Below, in pieces: positions 1 to 10,410 of a stretch of DNA of 64,000 bases (within the stretch, counting starts at the first letter, position 1; each line of letters starts with the position of its first letter). Location of the stretch: assembly GCA_029204225.1 (NCBI GenBank), contig CM055109.1, positions 37,174,991-37,238,990 on the forward strand, in the 5' to 3' direction. Below the pieces are notes generated by a model. That model worked only from the letters and a program-made list of their open reading frames with translations. It was not told where the DNA came from and searched no databases. The position numbers and the translations under genes were made by a program. This DNA comes from Diphasiastrum complanatum. Lineage: Eukaryota; Streptophyta; Lycopodiopsida; Lycopodiales; Lycopodiaceae.

Positions 1-641
1 GCATTTAATTCCTTTATCCTCAAGCTTTGTACGAAGTTTATCCGGAACAAAAGCATAAGCCGTACAACCAAAAATGCAAAAGTGAGAGATTGTAGGCTTC
101 TGTCCATACCAAACTTCACAAGGAGTTAATACTTTCAATGCTTTAGTAGGACAACGATTGCTTATGTATGCTGCCGTTATAACCGCTTCAGCCCAAAACT
201 TGTGAGGTAGCCCCTTTGCTTTGAGCATGCAACGGGTCATCTCCATAAGTGTGCGATTCTTTCGCTTAACAACACCATTTTGTTGAGGCGTATAGGGAGT
301 TGTCATTTGATGTAGAATTCCCTTTACTCGAAGAAATGCACCGAACGTATTCTTAATGTATTCCCCTCCTTGATCGATGCGTAGGGTCTTCAAAGAATGC
401 CCAAATGGATTTTCCACCATTGCTAGAAAATCTTGAAACGTTGAAAAACTTCCGATTTAGCCTTCATAGGATAGATCCATGTAAAACGGATAAAGTCATC
501 AATAAAAGTCACAAAATAGATACACTTTCCAATGGATTTGGTCCTCATTGGACCACAAACATTACTATGAACCAAATCAAATTTATCAAGAACCCTTATA
601 GTTCCATCAATTGGAAAAGGTTTCCTTTGAAACTTTCGCAT
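1..641 (-). pseudogene. Copia integrase, broken (pol fragment)
   Basis: The integrase core is visible in two frames. Between 641 and 423 it shows FDLVHSNVCGPM, then FVTFIDDFIRFTWIY, which contains the DDF segment of the rve domain. After a frameshift near 420 the reading continues to the left edge with the conserved NGVV(E)RKNRT-like block (here QNGVVKRKNRTLME), then LPHKFWAEAV and further downstream core. In the usual catalytic E position the sequence reads K (GVVKRK), so the D-D-E triad is damaged. It belongs to the same polyprotein as the gag-protease ORF to its right. Confidence 0.8.
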
Positions 642-844
642 ACATGCCCTTCCGCCTGCTCAATAGTAGGAATGTCTTCTACCATATTAAATGCCTTCAG
701 CTTCTTCAAACTTGCAAAGTTGAGATGCCCAAACCTTGCGTGCCACAATTCAACCAACTCCAATGATTGTGATGTAGAAGCAACAAGACATGTAGAGGGA
801 ATTCGTCGCTCATAGGTATCCATAATGAATAAGCCAGCATGCAT
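596..844 (-). pseudogene. Copia gag-pre-integrase (zinc-binding) segment
   Basis: The segment encodes ELWHARFGHLNFASLKKL, the LWHxRxGHxN signature of the gag_pre-integrs domain between protease and integrase in Copia polyproteins. The HHCC half is partly retained (…GHVCESF). The frame differs from the gag-protease ORF, which continues past it only as an out-of-frame extension, so at least one frameshift separates protease and integrase. Confidence 0.75.
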
Positions 845-2124
845 TGTCCCGAAACAATAATCAAGAGTGATCTTTTAAGATCCCTGACAAGATACTTATC
901 TTCTTTGAACTCAACAACCAGTCCTTGCTTCAACATAGTTGAAACCGAAAGAAGATTCTTCTTGATTCCCAGAACATAAAGCACATTTCTAATGTACTTT
1001 TCTTCACCATTAGGCAGAATGATGGCTACAAATCCAATTCCATGAATAGAATAAGATGCATCATCCGCACATTGTACCTTACTTCCATTTTGCACTTTCA
1101 CTAATTTAGTGAATGCTTCTTTGCGAGAAGTCATATGACGAGTAGCACCATTATCAATCACCCATTCAATGGGCTGAAAATCAGCAACTTGCAAAACAGA
1201 ACCGGAATTCCTCAGAGATGTAGAAGGACTAGTAAAAGCAATATTAGACACAAAAGCATAGTCTTGGTTGAAGAGATCACCACTAGCTTCAAGCTCTTGC
1301 TCCAAAGTAGCAAGTGAAGCACTAGTATCAATTCCTTTACTCTCCTCTTTCGCAAGCTTCTTCTTACAATCCTTGATGAAGTGTCCATACTTCTTACAAT
1401 AATGGCACTTCCCTTTCTTCTTTTGAGTGTTGACATCTTGACCTCCAATGGGCTTTTGCTCATCCTTGGAAGGAGGCTTCCCCTTTCCTTTTGACTTGCC
1501 TTTGGCCTTGCCTTTTGTGAAGAAAGTTTGATCTTGTTGAGTATCACCCGCAAAGGTTTGCCTCGTTTGCTCCTCTTGAAGAAGAAGCCCAACAAGTTCA
1601 TCAAAGGAGAGTTGTTGTTCCCTAAGAGAGATACTCAAAGATGAAACAAATGGAAGATAAGATGAAGGTAATGAGTTGAGAGTAATGGAAACAAATTGAG
1701 CATCCTCAATTATCTCATCAATATTGAGAAGCTCCTCACGAAGATCCTTGATCTTCGTGAAGTGATTGGTCACTTGATCCCCTTCTTGCATCTTCAACAA
1801 AGAAAGTTGATTTCTGAGATACACCACTCTTGCTGGATTTTTGACTCTATACATAGTATAAAGTGTATCCCACGCACTTTTAGATGTCTTACAAGACCTA
1901 ATATGAGGTAAGATAGATCTTTTCACAACAAGAGCAACCATAGAATGTGCTTGTGCATCCCTTCTATCCCACTTATTTTGTTCTTCCAAAGGTGTAGAAG
2001 ATGATGTTGATGATGATGAGCCACGAGGTGTAGGAGGTGCCAAAGACGGAGGCCTTTCCTCATCACCATTGACCAAATCCCACAGCCCTTTCGCTATGAG
2101 AAGATTCTCATCATGTAACTCCAC
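706..2124 (-). pseudogene. Copia gag-protease ORF (472 aa, N-terminal frameshift)
   Basis: The ORF opens inside the gag N-terminus. The preceding frame carries LDGTNYSLWSYMM, the usual DUF4219/UBN2 start, and one missing base near 2110 joins it out of frame to LLIAKGLWDLV. Residues about 10-190 are UBN2-type gag (AWDTLYTMYRV, SLPSSYLPFVSSL). A lysine-rich stretch and a CX2CX4HX4C knuckle (CHYCKKYGHFIKDC) follow near residues 240-255. The aspartic protease motif WVIDNGATRHMTS lies near residue 325, with the usual DSGA changed to DNGA. ILPNGEEKYIRNVLYV follows. The true gag start is probably near 2194 (MAKESEA…). Confidence 0.85.
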
Positions 2125-3521
2125 AAGGAGTAGTTTGTGCCATCCAACCGATCTTCACTAAACAAAGAAACCGATAGCTTCCGATTCTTTAGCCATTACC
2201 TCCAACAAAAGTTCAGCTTGTAGTAGATAGGAAAGAGAGCCTTTCCACAACCAAATCTACTCAAAAATTTGCAACAAACAAAGAGCTGAAAGTAGGAGCA
2301 CAAGATGTCTTTCAATCTGCAACCAAATTGCCCAAAAGATAATGGATAGATGGCTGTCTTTCTGCACAAAAAAACCAGCTTCTTGAAAATTAGGTTAGCT
2401 TTGATTGAAGCCTACACCGAAACCCAATTAGGAAGCCAAATAGTGTGATCAACACACACTCCAATAGGGCTGTTGAAAGCGCCCTACTACTTGCTGAGAA
2501 TCTGCAAATTTCCAGCCACAAGTTGACCTAACCCTAAATAGGGTCTGCTGAATTTTGGGCGCCCTACTACTCAAATGCAAACCTGAAAACAAAAACAGCA
2601 AGATAAGGAGACACCACAACCAGAAATCAGTAGCAGATTTTTGGGCGCCCTCCTCCAAACAAAACTTGCTGAAAACTGGTTGCATAAAAATCAGATTTGA
2701 GATTCTGATTTTTGGGTGCCACAAATTACTCCTCCAAGATCTCTGTTGGGCGCCCTCCTTCACCCTGAAAAGAGAGACAAAAGCTGATCCAAACTCCAAT
2801 TGGAATCCAATAGGAATCCAATCCATCACTTAAATTTGCACCCATTAATGTTTGCATTTACAAACAAGTATGGACAACAAATACACATGAATCAATCATA
2901 AAAAACCTATGAAGAAAGAATTGGAAAGCCAGCAGAAAACCAGCAACTAACATTGTAAAAAAAAAAGCGTCCAAAATAGGTGAAAATGCGCCTATAGTGA
3001 AGGAGATTTGCGCCCAATCTGCCTAGAAACATGTGCCTCCTTGCTGCATGGAAAATGTGTCAATAAATTTGCATTAAACCTGCTCACAGAGACATTGTAA
3101 AGCGTGCCCAATCTGCTTAAAAATGCACACCCTTCAGAGACTCCATTGGCTGGCCCATCTGCCTACCTTCCAATACGTATAATAATCTCCAGGATGTAGA
3201 GGCTATGAGTGTTAATCATATGCAACCTATGAAGCCGCTCTAATACCGTGTCGGAATTCAAGGTGAACTAAAACGGGAACATTCAAAATGAATTAAGTAA
3301 TTAACGTTCTATGAAATTTCACAAATTATGCATAAAAGCGGAAGTAAAGTGGGATATCAATGGAGACAAATCTCTATACAAAGAATGTATGTACACAAGC
3401 ATTGCCACTCTCTCTAGTCTTTCCAGCCTCTTCAGGCTCTTCCTCCCCTCTTCATTAAATATGGCATTAACCCCATGAAGTCACGCAATCCAAGCCTGGA
3501 GAAAGCGTTGTACTCGCCATA

Positions 3522-3857
3522 CTATCTCTGGAGAAGATTCCACCCAAGGATAAAATATACTCTGATGACCCCTAATAGTCGTTCAGGGTGTACCTTCTGG
3601 TACCTCGACTTCGCAATCAAAGCATCAACAGAGGAATCTCCATTAAAGGACAAATAGGACAAATAGTAACTTCTAACAAAATTGTGGCTTACATAGTTTT
3701 TCTGTAACGACTCGTTCCTCTCATAGAACCACTCCTTACCAAGAATTACATCTACTTTATCTAGATTCATGATATGGAAATCTAAATAATCCTTATAGGC
3801 TAGAATTTGAATCGGTACATGAGGGACTATCCACCGGTCCCATACTTGGCTTTCCAC
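3522..3857 (-). pseudogene. Gypsy retropepsin, C-terminal half
   Basis: The 111-residue segment matches the RVP_2 region of plant Gypsy elements: an LDFHIMNLDKVDVILGKEW block, equivalent to the FxVLPLxxxDVILGxDWL motif that closes the protease fold. The catalytic start of the domain lies in another frame to the right (see 3939-4196), so the protease is frameshifted. Confidence 0.75.
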
Positions 3858-3938
3858 TCCCGTAGTCAGCTTTACAACATATCAGTGGTCACTTTGCTTT
3901 GTTTCCACTTTTAGCCTCTGCAATAAACTAGGGTTAGA

Positions 3939-4196
3939 TTAATTGTGTGTAGAACCATCATCAAATAAAATTGTTACGGCTTGGCCACCAACGACCCCAT
4001 TCATCCGAATCAGGTCATGGGGACCAAAAACTGTCGTATTAAAGCAACAATGCTCACAAACAGAATTATTAAAGGAAAGATCAATACATGAAATGCTAGA
4101 TTTACCTAGAGTCTTAAAAGAAGCCCCGATAGCCTGCCTCCTTTTCTTTGGGCATTCCTTCGCCATACGACCTGGTTCTATGCAATTGAAGCACAT
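3939..4196 (-). pseudogene. Gypsy gag zinc knuckle and protease active site
   Basis: The segment begins CFNCIEPGRMAKECP, a CCHC knuckle in which arginine replaces the histidine. About 60 residues later it ends in VTILFDDGSTHN, the protease active-site region (normally DxGA/S). Both sites look worn. It sits between gag (4444-4686) and the remainder of the protease (3522-3857). Confidence 0.7.
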
Positions 4197-4443
4197 ATTG
4201 TCGCTTCTGGCTTTTGCAAAGGTCTCCTAGTCCATGGCAGTTCTTGTCTTCAATTCACTAGGACCGGAAGATGCTTCCTTCTCCTTGTCTTTTCCTTTCT
4301 TTGAAAAGAACAGTTTCTTGCCCTTTACATCGGCCTGTACACCAGGCTCAGGCCTTGCCACTATACGAATGTCATCGTATGTACGGACGAAGTGAACCGC
4401 ATCATCAAGGGTAAGAGGCTAGTTCCTCCTTTACCTCTGGCTG

Positions 4444-4686
4444 CTAATCTTTAGGCAAACCCAGTATGAAATGCAACTTAACCAAAAGAGGATCTATCCT
4501 AGTTCCAAAACGCGAATATACCTCTTGGAACTCTTGCGAATACTGATCAAGGGGTCGGCTCCCCATATCTATCGTCGCATACTCACAATAAAACTCGAAG
4601 TCATCTAGGATAGGAAGGAAGGTCGTCTTGAAGGTCTTGGAAAAAGCCTCCCAAGTCCTAGGAGCTTCGCGTTTTCCTGCCACCAT
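4444..4686 (-). pseudogene. Gypsy gag (Retrotrans_gag domain)
   Basis: The 80 residues show the typical core WEAFSKTFKTTFLP…YATIDMGSRPLDQYSQEF…LKLHFILGLPKD-like order, which fits the Retrotrans_gag family that forms the particle. A nearly parallel segment (ATIDMGNWALDKYLQEFQE, FISGLPKDW) recurs at 8271-8471, so the two Gypsy copies are related. Confidence 0.8.
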
Positions 4687-5164
4687 GTAGAGCCATAGGT
4701 TCTACAGGAGGAAAGGATCCATGTCTCAACTGTGAAAGAGGATCAACAAGGAGCAAGATAAGGAGAGCACTCTCACCACTCAAGCTTTCACTCAAATAAT
4801 CTTCTTGATGTCCATGGCTGCCACCAAGACTTGTAACCAACAAGAGAGAGAAAGGAACACACGGGTGGCAATCCACCAGTACCACCTTTTTCACAAGGAA
4901 CATGGCAATAGGCGGTGTACCTCCCCCCTCCCATCCACATGCCAGTTCCCCCCAGCAGCCAGCAAGATGCCACAGGCCACCTGTCTCTTAGCTTTTTTTT
5001 TCACAAAAGGAGAAAAAAAAGGCAAAATCACAAAAAAATTTGACTTACTGAGGAAAGGTAAAAAAAAGTCGAATTTGGGCTTCATGCGACAAAACAACAA
5101 TTAGAGATTTTCAAACTTACCGCTTGCCTTCTATAGATCGATCTCATATGTACACAAAAAACGA

Positions 5165-5600
5165 TGGCTCTAATACCAAATGTTACATCCCTCAAACCGC
5201 AAACCGCCAGGTGCCGGTTACCCAACATCACACGATCCACTCCACCGTAGGATCCAATCTGGGTCCACCCTCTGTGCCCTAGCCTGTGACCTAAAACAAG
5301 CAAGATCCAACCTCCAGCCCTAACAGCATCCCATACCACTGCTAGAGCCATCAGCCATCTCCTACCCCTAGCTAGCTCACATCCTAGTTTTGTACAAGTG
5401 CTCACCATCCACCTTCTCCTAGGTAGATAGAATGAATGGTAAAATGAGACCTCCTCCCTTGTATACCTCCAAGGTAGGAGTCTCCAAGCCAAGCACACAT
5501 CCTAGATCACGACACCTTGCAACCATGCAGATCCACAAGTCACTGGTCAAGTTAGCAGGCCCAGTTGACGTCCAGTTTTAAGTTGGGGTTTGGGACCCAA
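5165..5600 (-). repeat. Gypsy PBS and adjoining LTR
   Basis: The PBS TGGTATTAGAGCCA (5178-5165) is preceded on the minus strand by sequence ending …GGGATGTAACA, a normal LTR 3' end. The LTR therefore begins at 5181 on plus coordinates (TGTTACATCCC) and extends right for roughly 400 bp. Its outer boundary was not found, so 5600 is approximate. Confidence 0.6.
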
Positions 5601-5639
5601 GGTGTTTTGTTGGCGTTGACTTTATATGCGGTTTAAAAT

Positions 5640-7300
5640 GCCCAATGAGTTGCATGCAACTCAAGAAGCTAAACTCCACATTATGGTTGTCTTTGTTGTT
5701 TTTCTAAAGCAAAAGACTCACGTACATGCGAACAAGACTCTATGCTACCATGTGCTTCATAAGCACTTGTGAGATTTGATAACTCACACGACCATACCTT
5801 TTATGCCACAACTTGTTCACATTTGAATCCTTCACCAAAGCCTTTTGGCTTAGAATTGTGTTGTACAATATTGATAGGCCATCTTCCTACAATCCCCCGG
5901 CCATTACGGTTATGCTCTTTATGTTTTACCAAACAAAAAAGTTTCATCAAACTCCAACACATTTTGCTTGGTGGTAGCATCAACTAGAGGTGAATTTTTG
6001 GCTAACCAAGGTACAACTTTTCTTAGATTCACAATAAGAACGCATTTGTCACCGACTCCATGTGTGGTATTATCACATAGGCACACATAATGTTCGTCAT
6101 CCAACTCTTCAAAAAGATATTGAACCAATCTCTATGAGTCATCATATGCTTTGCAGCTCCTGAATCAATGTGCTACCCACCAACGATGGAATGGATGCCA
6201 ATGCGACAATGAAAAATTCAAATCAGCCATAGGCATCCTCATCCTCTCTTGCAACTCTCCTAACATATTCGCCCTACTACTTCTTTGCTTTCTTTTGCTC
6301 ACTCTACTTCTTTCGACACTCAGAAGTGTAAGTGTCCATATTAATTGTCCTTCCACTTTGGGGTAGACAAAAAATTGTTACTTGAACCATGTGATACCTA
6401 TAATTTGGAAATTCGCTGCTTCAAGTTATGTTGTGAATCCCCTTGCCTTTCTTTTTGCACATGGCAAATTGCTTCCTCTTAGGAGTTAAGGCATGATATG
6501 AAAAATCATCACTCCCAAAAAGAATCTTCCTACTTATCACCTCCACATAGTGCCATGAATGAGGGAGTCTCTCCCTGGCTAAGAGCAAGATGAGAGATGA
6601 CCTAATTTTGAAAGAATTAGACAAGCTATTTAAGACTACAAAAACAGCAATCCTATCATTGATAGTCTCAACAACAATTGCAAATCCATAAAGTCCTTGA
6701 CCTTGGTAATGTGTTCGTTGATAAGAGTCACCTACATCCACTATGAGATTACTTAAATCTATTTTGCAAGTAAACAACCCTGGCTGAATACATGGACCTT
6801 TAAAATCTCCAAAGCCTCAGGTTGTCCTTGACAGAAAGGTTGATAACTCTCTGTCCTCTTTTGATGTAGTCCTTCAATTCAGGCCTCGATTGAGGAGTTG
6901 ACTCTTGTCCAATTATGTTTCACATCCTTATGTCTTTGTACTTGTCAAACTGTGTGGCTCTGCTAGCCTTTGCACTAGATCCACTTGACACTTGATTGTG
7001 ATCTATAGGTAGAAATTGTATTCCTAATAGGAAAGATGCTCCAAAAGCTTCTAAAACCAAAATCTGAAAAAACTTGCATGGCTTCCTTCCTTATGATGAG
7101 TGTCGTTTGCACCTTGATGAGATTTCTTCCAAAAAGTGCGCACTTCTACATGATTGAGGTGCTTATTGAAAATCCAAAAGCTTCACTAGAATCTAATTTG
7201 AACGGTTCCTCTGCCATCCATTGCATTTCCCTAAGCTGAGGTGGATGTGACAATGCAAATTTGTGATTCAAATTCCAATTTTCAAGTTCAAAAGCAAAAG
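5640..7300 (-). mobile_element. Degenerate Copia gag-protease fragment
   Basis: Pieces of a Copia polyprotein can be read on the minus strand in shifting frames: a worn basic gag/knuckle region (6777-6421), protease flank with DDEHYVCLCDNTTHGVG (near 6090), and a pre-integrase remnant LWHKRYGRVSYQ (near 5810). Comparison with 24240-25800 shows the same order and near-identical short stretches, including a shared leader around GATTGAGGTGCTT (7150 and 25965). The two are copies of one old family. No intact ORF remains. Confidence 0.65.
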
Positions 7301-7871
7301 AATCAGGTCACAAGTGTATGATGGCCTAGAAGGATGATCTCCTCTCTTTGAATAGTTTCTAGTCGAGAGCCCTAGTGGCACCTGTGGGCATGGTCCAATC
7401 TCGTATCACACTATGCACTGGACATCTATGTAGCTTACACGACAACATGACAACAATTGCAAATCCATCATTTTGTGCCCCAGCTACCATATGCAAAAGA
7501 AACTATGACATGATCCCATACGAAATTTCATTATGACTCCCAAATCCTAACTCATAAGTTCTACCTCCTAACTCCCAACTCCTAACTCTCCTAACTTCTA
7601 ACTTTTAAGTTCCAACACTCCTAACACCACCTCCTATTACCTAGCACTAGATTCTAACACTCCTAACAACCCTACTACCTAACACTAAATTCAAACACCT
7701 CTATTGCCTAATGACTCCTCTCCTATTTTCTCTCCTAACTCCTAAGTCTCTCCTCCATTTACCTAATACTATTGAACAACTAACTCCTAACCTCTTTTCT
7801 AATTTCCTTCTATTTCAGTTACCGAACACTACTTCTCCTCTTCCCATTATTGCTCCAAATCCACCAACTGG

Positions 7872-7990
7872 TCAAGTCAAAGGCTCCAGTATATGTCCAC
7901 ACCTCAAGTCAAAGGCTCCAATATATGTCCACACCTCAAAAAGGTAGTGTTCATGAACCTCTACGGGTCCATAACATTCCCTCCCCCTTA
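7872..7990 (-). repeat. 3' LTR start with PPT of the Gypsy derivative
   Basis: The purine run AAGGGGGAGGGAA (minus strand, 7990-7977) directly precedes TGTTATGGACCCG, which matches the 5' LTR start at 10038. Within the LTR, a block of about 33 bp ending in GGTGTGGACATATA is duplicated in tandem (7872-7940). The LTR is truncated beyond it. Confidence 0.65.
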
Positions 7991-8270
7991 TAAAAGACCT
8001 CCTTTCTAAGGGAGAGAATTTGTAGTCTAAGGTCTTGCTCCTTTTTAAAAGTGTCCTCGTCCTCGGATCTACCTTTCTAATGAAACATATACTCAATTAC
8101 TTGGGGATTCTCGAGTCCTTGTTGAGAATGCTAACAATAACTTCTGGTTCCAAAGATAGAAAGGTTGACCGTTTTTTGTCGTTTACTTTGAGCTCCCCAA
8201 CCCACTCTTTCCGAGCTATGACACAAGTATCATCGAAGATTCTTGCAAACCGGACTTCTTCATCCAAGGT

Positions 8271-8815
8271 TTAGGCAGGTTCCCCAATCTGCCAGTCCTT
8301 GGGCAAGCCCGAGATGAAATGCAATTTCACCAACTCTGGATCGATCCGAGATGCAAATCTAGAAAGCAGCTCTTGGAATTCTTGTAAATATTTGTCAAGG
8401 GCCCAATTCCCCATGTCAATGGTTGCATACTGCCTATACACTTCAAAATTATCTATGATACGCAAAAACACAAATTTAAAGGCTATAAAAAACTAATAAC
8501 AAGTCTTAGGTCATCGGCCTTACCCCTCAGATCCTAGAAAGCTTTCCCCTTCAAAAACATGACGGCCATCAAGATCATATTGTTGTCCATTGAATCACAC
8601 ACGGAAAAATGAGCAACCATGACATTGTCACCTGAAAACACTTCCAGCGTAAACAAAGGGTTAGGCAAAATTTGCTTGGATTGAGCAAGCTTCCTCAACT
8701 CCTTTTGATCATGGTCATGCCTCTTCTGCATATCAATGATTCGTTGTTGAAGCATGTTGATAGCACCCACTGGTTGAGATGCTTCGGATGGTACATCCTT
8801 GGTAAAATCCATCAC
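8271..8815 (-). pseudogene. Gypsy gag, two-part
   Basis: Residues from 8815 to 8534 form the gag N-terminus with a coiled-coil-like stretch (MLQQRIIDMQKRHDHDQKELRKL split over two turns). The part from 8471 to 8271 carries the core YATIDMGNWALDKYLQEFQE and ends FISGLPKDW. A frame break lies between them. The core is parallel to the gag at 4444-4686. It codes for the particle protein of a now-defective element. Confidence 0.75.
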
Positions 8816-9224
8816 TCAAAAGTAAGGAGAATAAGCTCAAAAGTAGAGAAGGCTCAAAAGAGGTTCACAAGGAAGAAGAACAGCACAAGATGGAAGCAAA
8901 TTGCTCATAATAAGTGAAGAAACAATCAGCCACACTAATTCCTACAGCTCCTTTCTCCTCTTCACCATAGAAAAAGTTATCCTTCCAGGCGTATACTTCT
9001 GGGTGACACCACATCTCAAGAGGGTAGCGACATCCCAAAATCCAAAGAAATAAAAAAAGGTGGAATTGCCACATAGGCAAGCAACACTGGCACATGGACA
9101 AGTATAAATGTCATGCCGGCAGTCGGATCTGGCATACAAGGAGTCAGGGTGCCACAGAGATCACCCGGGGACTGCCAGCAATATGCAGGCAGACGTGCAG
9201 CTTGTCTGCGCATTGCCATGCGGC

Positions 9225-9325
9225 TGCCATGTGGGCAAGGGATGTCACACAGGCCTGTGGGCAAGGGATGCCACGCATTTGCCATGTGGGCAAATGTGGG
9301 CAACGGATGTCACACAGGCCTGCGC
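9225..9325. repeat. Imperfect tandem repeat in the Gypsy leader
   Basis: Three partial units share GTGGGCAAGGGATGYCAC and CACACAGGCCT, starting near 9225, 9257 and 9281. The repeat is GC-richer than the surroundings and opens several long overlapping frames here that I do not regard as genes. Confidence 0.6.
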
Positions 9326-9533
9326 AGGGTGCTACGAAAGCAACTGCGCCTACTCTAACCAATTTGCATAAAAAAATTAAGGTCGCTTTTTTAGGGCAAC
9401 CCTGCAGCCACAAACAAAGTTTGCAAAAAATGGCCTTCCAGAAGCATAAAAATCTCAAATACAACCAAAAACCCTACTTGCCCTGTCTTCAAGAGAAAAA
9501 GCAGACCGATTGCACATACCCACAAAATTCAAC

Positions 9534-10038
9534 GACTCTGATACCAACTATCATACACCCCCACGAGCAGCCGAGTCTAGTATCTACACAACATCACAAG
9601 AAGCTAAATCCTCACAATCCACCCCTCCATAGGGCTCTCCATCCAAGCCCCCCTGGAGCCATCAACCTAGGTTCAAGTTGTAATAATGCACCAGCAATGG
9701 TGGCATCCCGTACCACCATCACCACTAACCGCCAAGTCTGGCCTAGCATGAACTACAAGATCATCATGGCATGCACTAGTTCTCCTCCCTCCTCCAAATC
9801 CTTGGAAGAGAGCATAAATCCTCAAGAGGGTCCCTCCTCCTCAATATGCATAAGGGTCATAGGCCTCCCAGTAGGGGTCCTACCCCTATACACAAATAGG
9901 TCATGGAAGGCCACCCCCACGACCTAGCTATAGGCCAAGGCATGACAAGTGGACATACGGGTCCACGACTCATGGCTATCTCGTCCCCGTCCACACCTCA
10001 AGTAGCTGTAGTGTTTATGGGCCCCAAGGTCCATAACA
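9534..10038 (-). repeat. 5' LTR and PBS of the Gypsy derivative
   Basis: The PBS is TGGTATCAGAGTC (9546-9534). The LTR occupies about 9549-10038, about 490 bp, and begins TGTTATGGACC on the minus strand. The plus-strand ORF that spans this region is a by-product of composition. Confidence 0.65.
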
Positions 10039-10089
10039 ATGTACATGTTACACCCATGCAGATGATTGCCTATCTAAGACTTGGTGACC

Positions 10090-10410
10090 AACCTAATCTA
10101 TCTTACCATTACTAGGACAATTATTGCTGATGTAGTTGAAAAGCTAGTCAATTCATGCGTAAGCCTATTGAGGCTCATTGGAAAGCTGTCAAACAGGTTT
10201 TGCAGTATGTAAGAGGAAAATACGTTACAGGATCAGATACACTAATGACAGGGACCTCCTACATCCCAATTAACAAAGCAAACATGATATCACTTATGGC
10301 ACAATTAAAGACAATTTCACCAAAATGGCACAATTTAGATGGCCATGACTGAATATCGAAAAATATGCAAAGAAAATTGTGACTTTGAGTAGCAATACGT
10401 AGGGCGCCAA
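10090..10410 (+). pseudogene. Copia RT/RNase H tail fragment
   Basis: A plus-strand fragment reads SQFMRKPIEAHWKAVKQVLQ then YVRGKYVTG, the conserved hinge between reverse transcriptase and RNase H in Copia (MxxPTxxHWxAxKRILRYLKGT). A worn continuation (…AKYFTSSHL) follows in frame to about 10405. No element boundaries are visible. It is a relic piece. Confidence 0.7.

Larger units (their letters stand above)
1..3249 (-). mobile_element. Ty1/Copia retrotransposon, 5' part, cut by the left window edge
   Basis: Read on the minus strand, the order is PBS (3248-3235), leader, gag, CCHC knuckle, protease, gag-pre-integrase and integrase, the standard Copia order. The polyprotein is broken by several frameshifts, so this copy is not autonomous. 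The PBS reads CGGTATTAGAGCGG, a slightly decayed match to the tRNA-Met site. The LTR should end at about 3249, just right of the PBS (…CCGACA), but I cannot place its outer boundary. Reverse transcriptase and RNase H would lie off the left edge. The 2130-3230 stretch is leader with no recognisable gene. Confidence 0.85.
3522..5178 (-). mobile_element. Ty3/Gypsy retrotransposon fragment, gag to protease
   Basis: On the minus strand this holds a tRNA-Met PBS (TGGTATTAGAGCCA, 5178-5165), a leader, retrotransposon gag, a zinc knuckle, the start of the aspartic protease and the rest of the protease. Stops and frameshifts separate the parts. Polymerase is missing: the sequence beyond 3500 runs into the LTR side of the neighbouring Copia. 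A related but diverged family is at 7976-10038. Confidence 0.8.
7860..10038 (-). mobile_element. Gypsy deletion derivative with both LTR starts
   Basis: On the minus strand the order is 5' LTR (10038 to about 9549), PBS (9546-9534), leader with tandem repeats, gag (8815-8271), a short remnant, a polypurine tract (7990-7977) and the start of the 3' LTR at 7976. Both LTRs begin TGTTATGGACC and share the TGAGGTGTGGAC block. Protease, polymerase and integrase are absent, so this is an internally deleted, non-autonomous copy. The 3' LTR is cut short near 7860. A piece of the same LTR lies at 34228-34425 in the opposite orientation. Confidence 0.75.

Noticed and set aside
405-815. 136-residue plus-strand ORF
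   Set aside because: It is the antisense shadow of the Copia integrase and pre-integrase region.
9094-9927. 277-residue plus-strand ORF
   Set aside because: It crosses the leader, PBS and LTR of a minus-strand Gypsy; no domain, and its openness follows from the GC-rich repeat.
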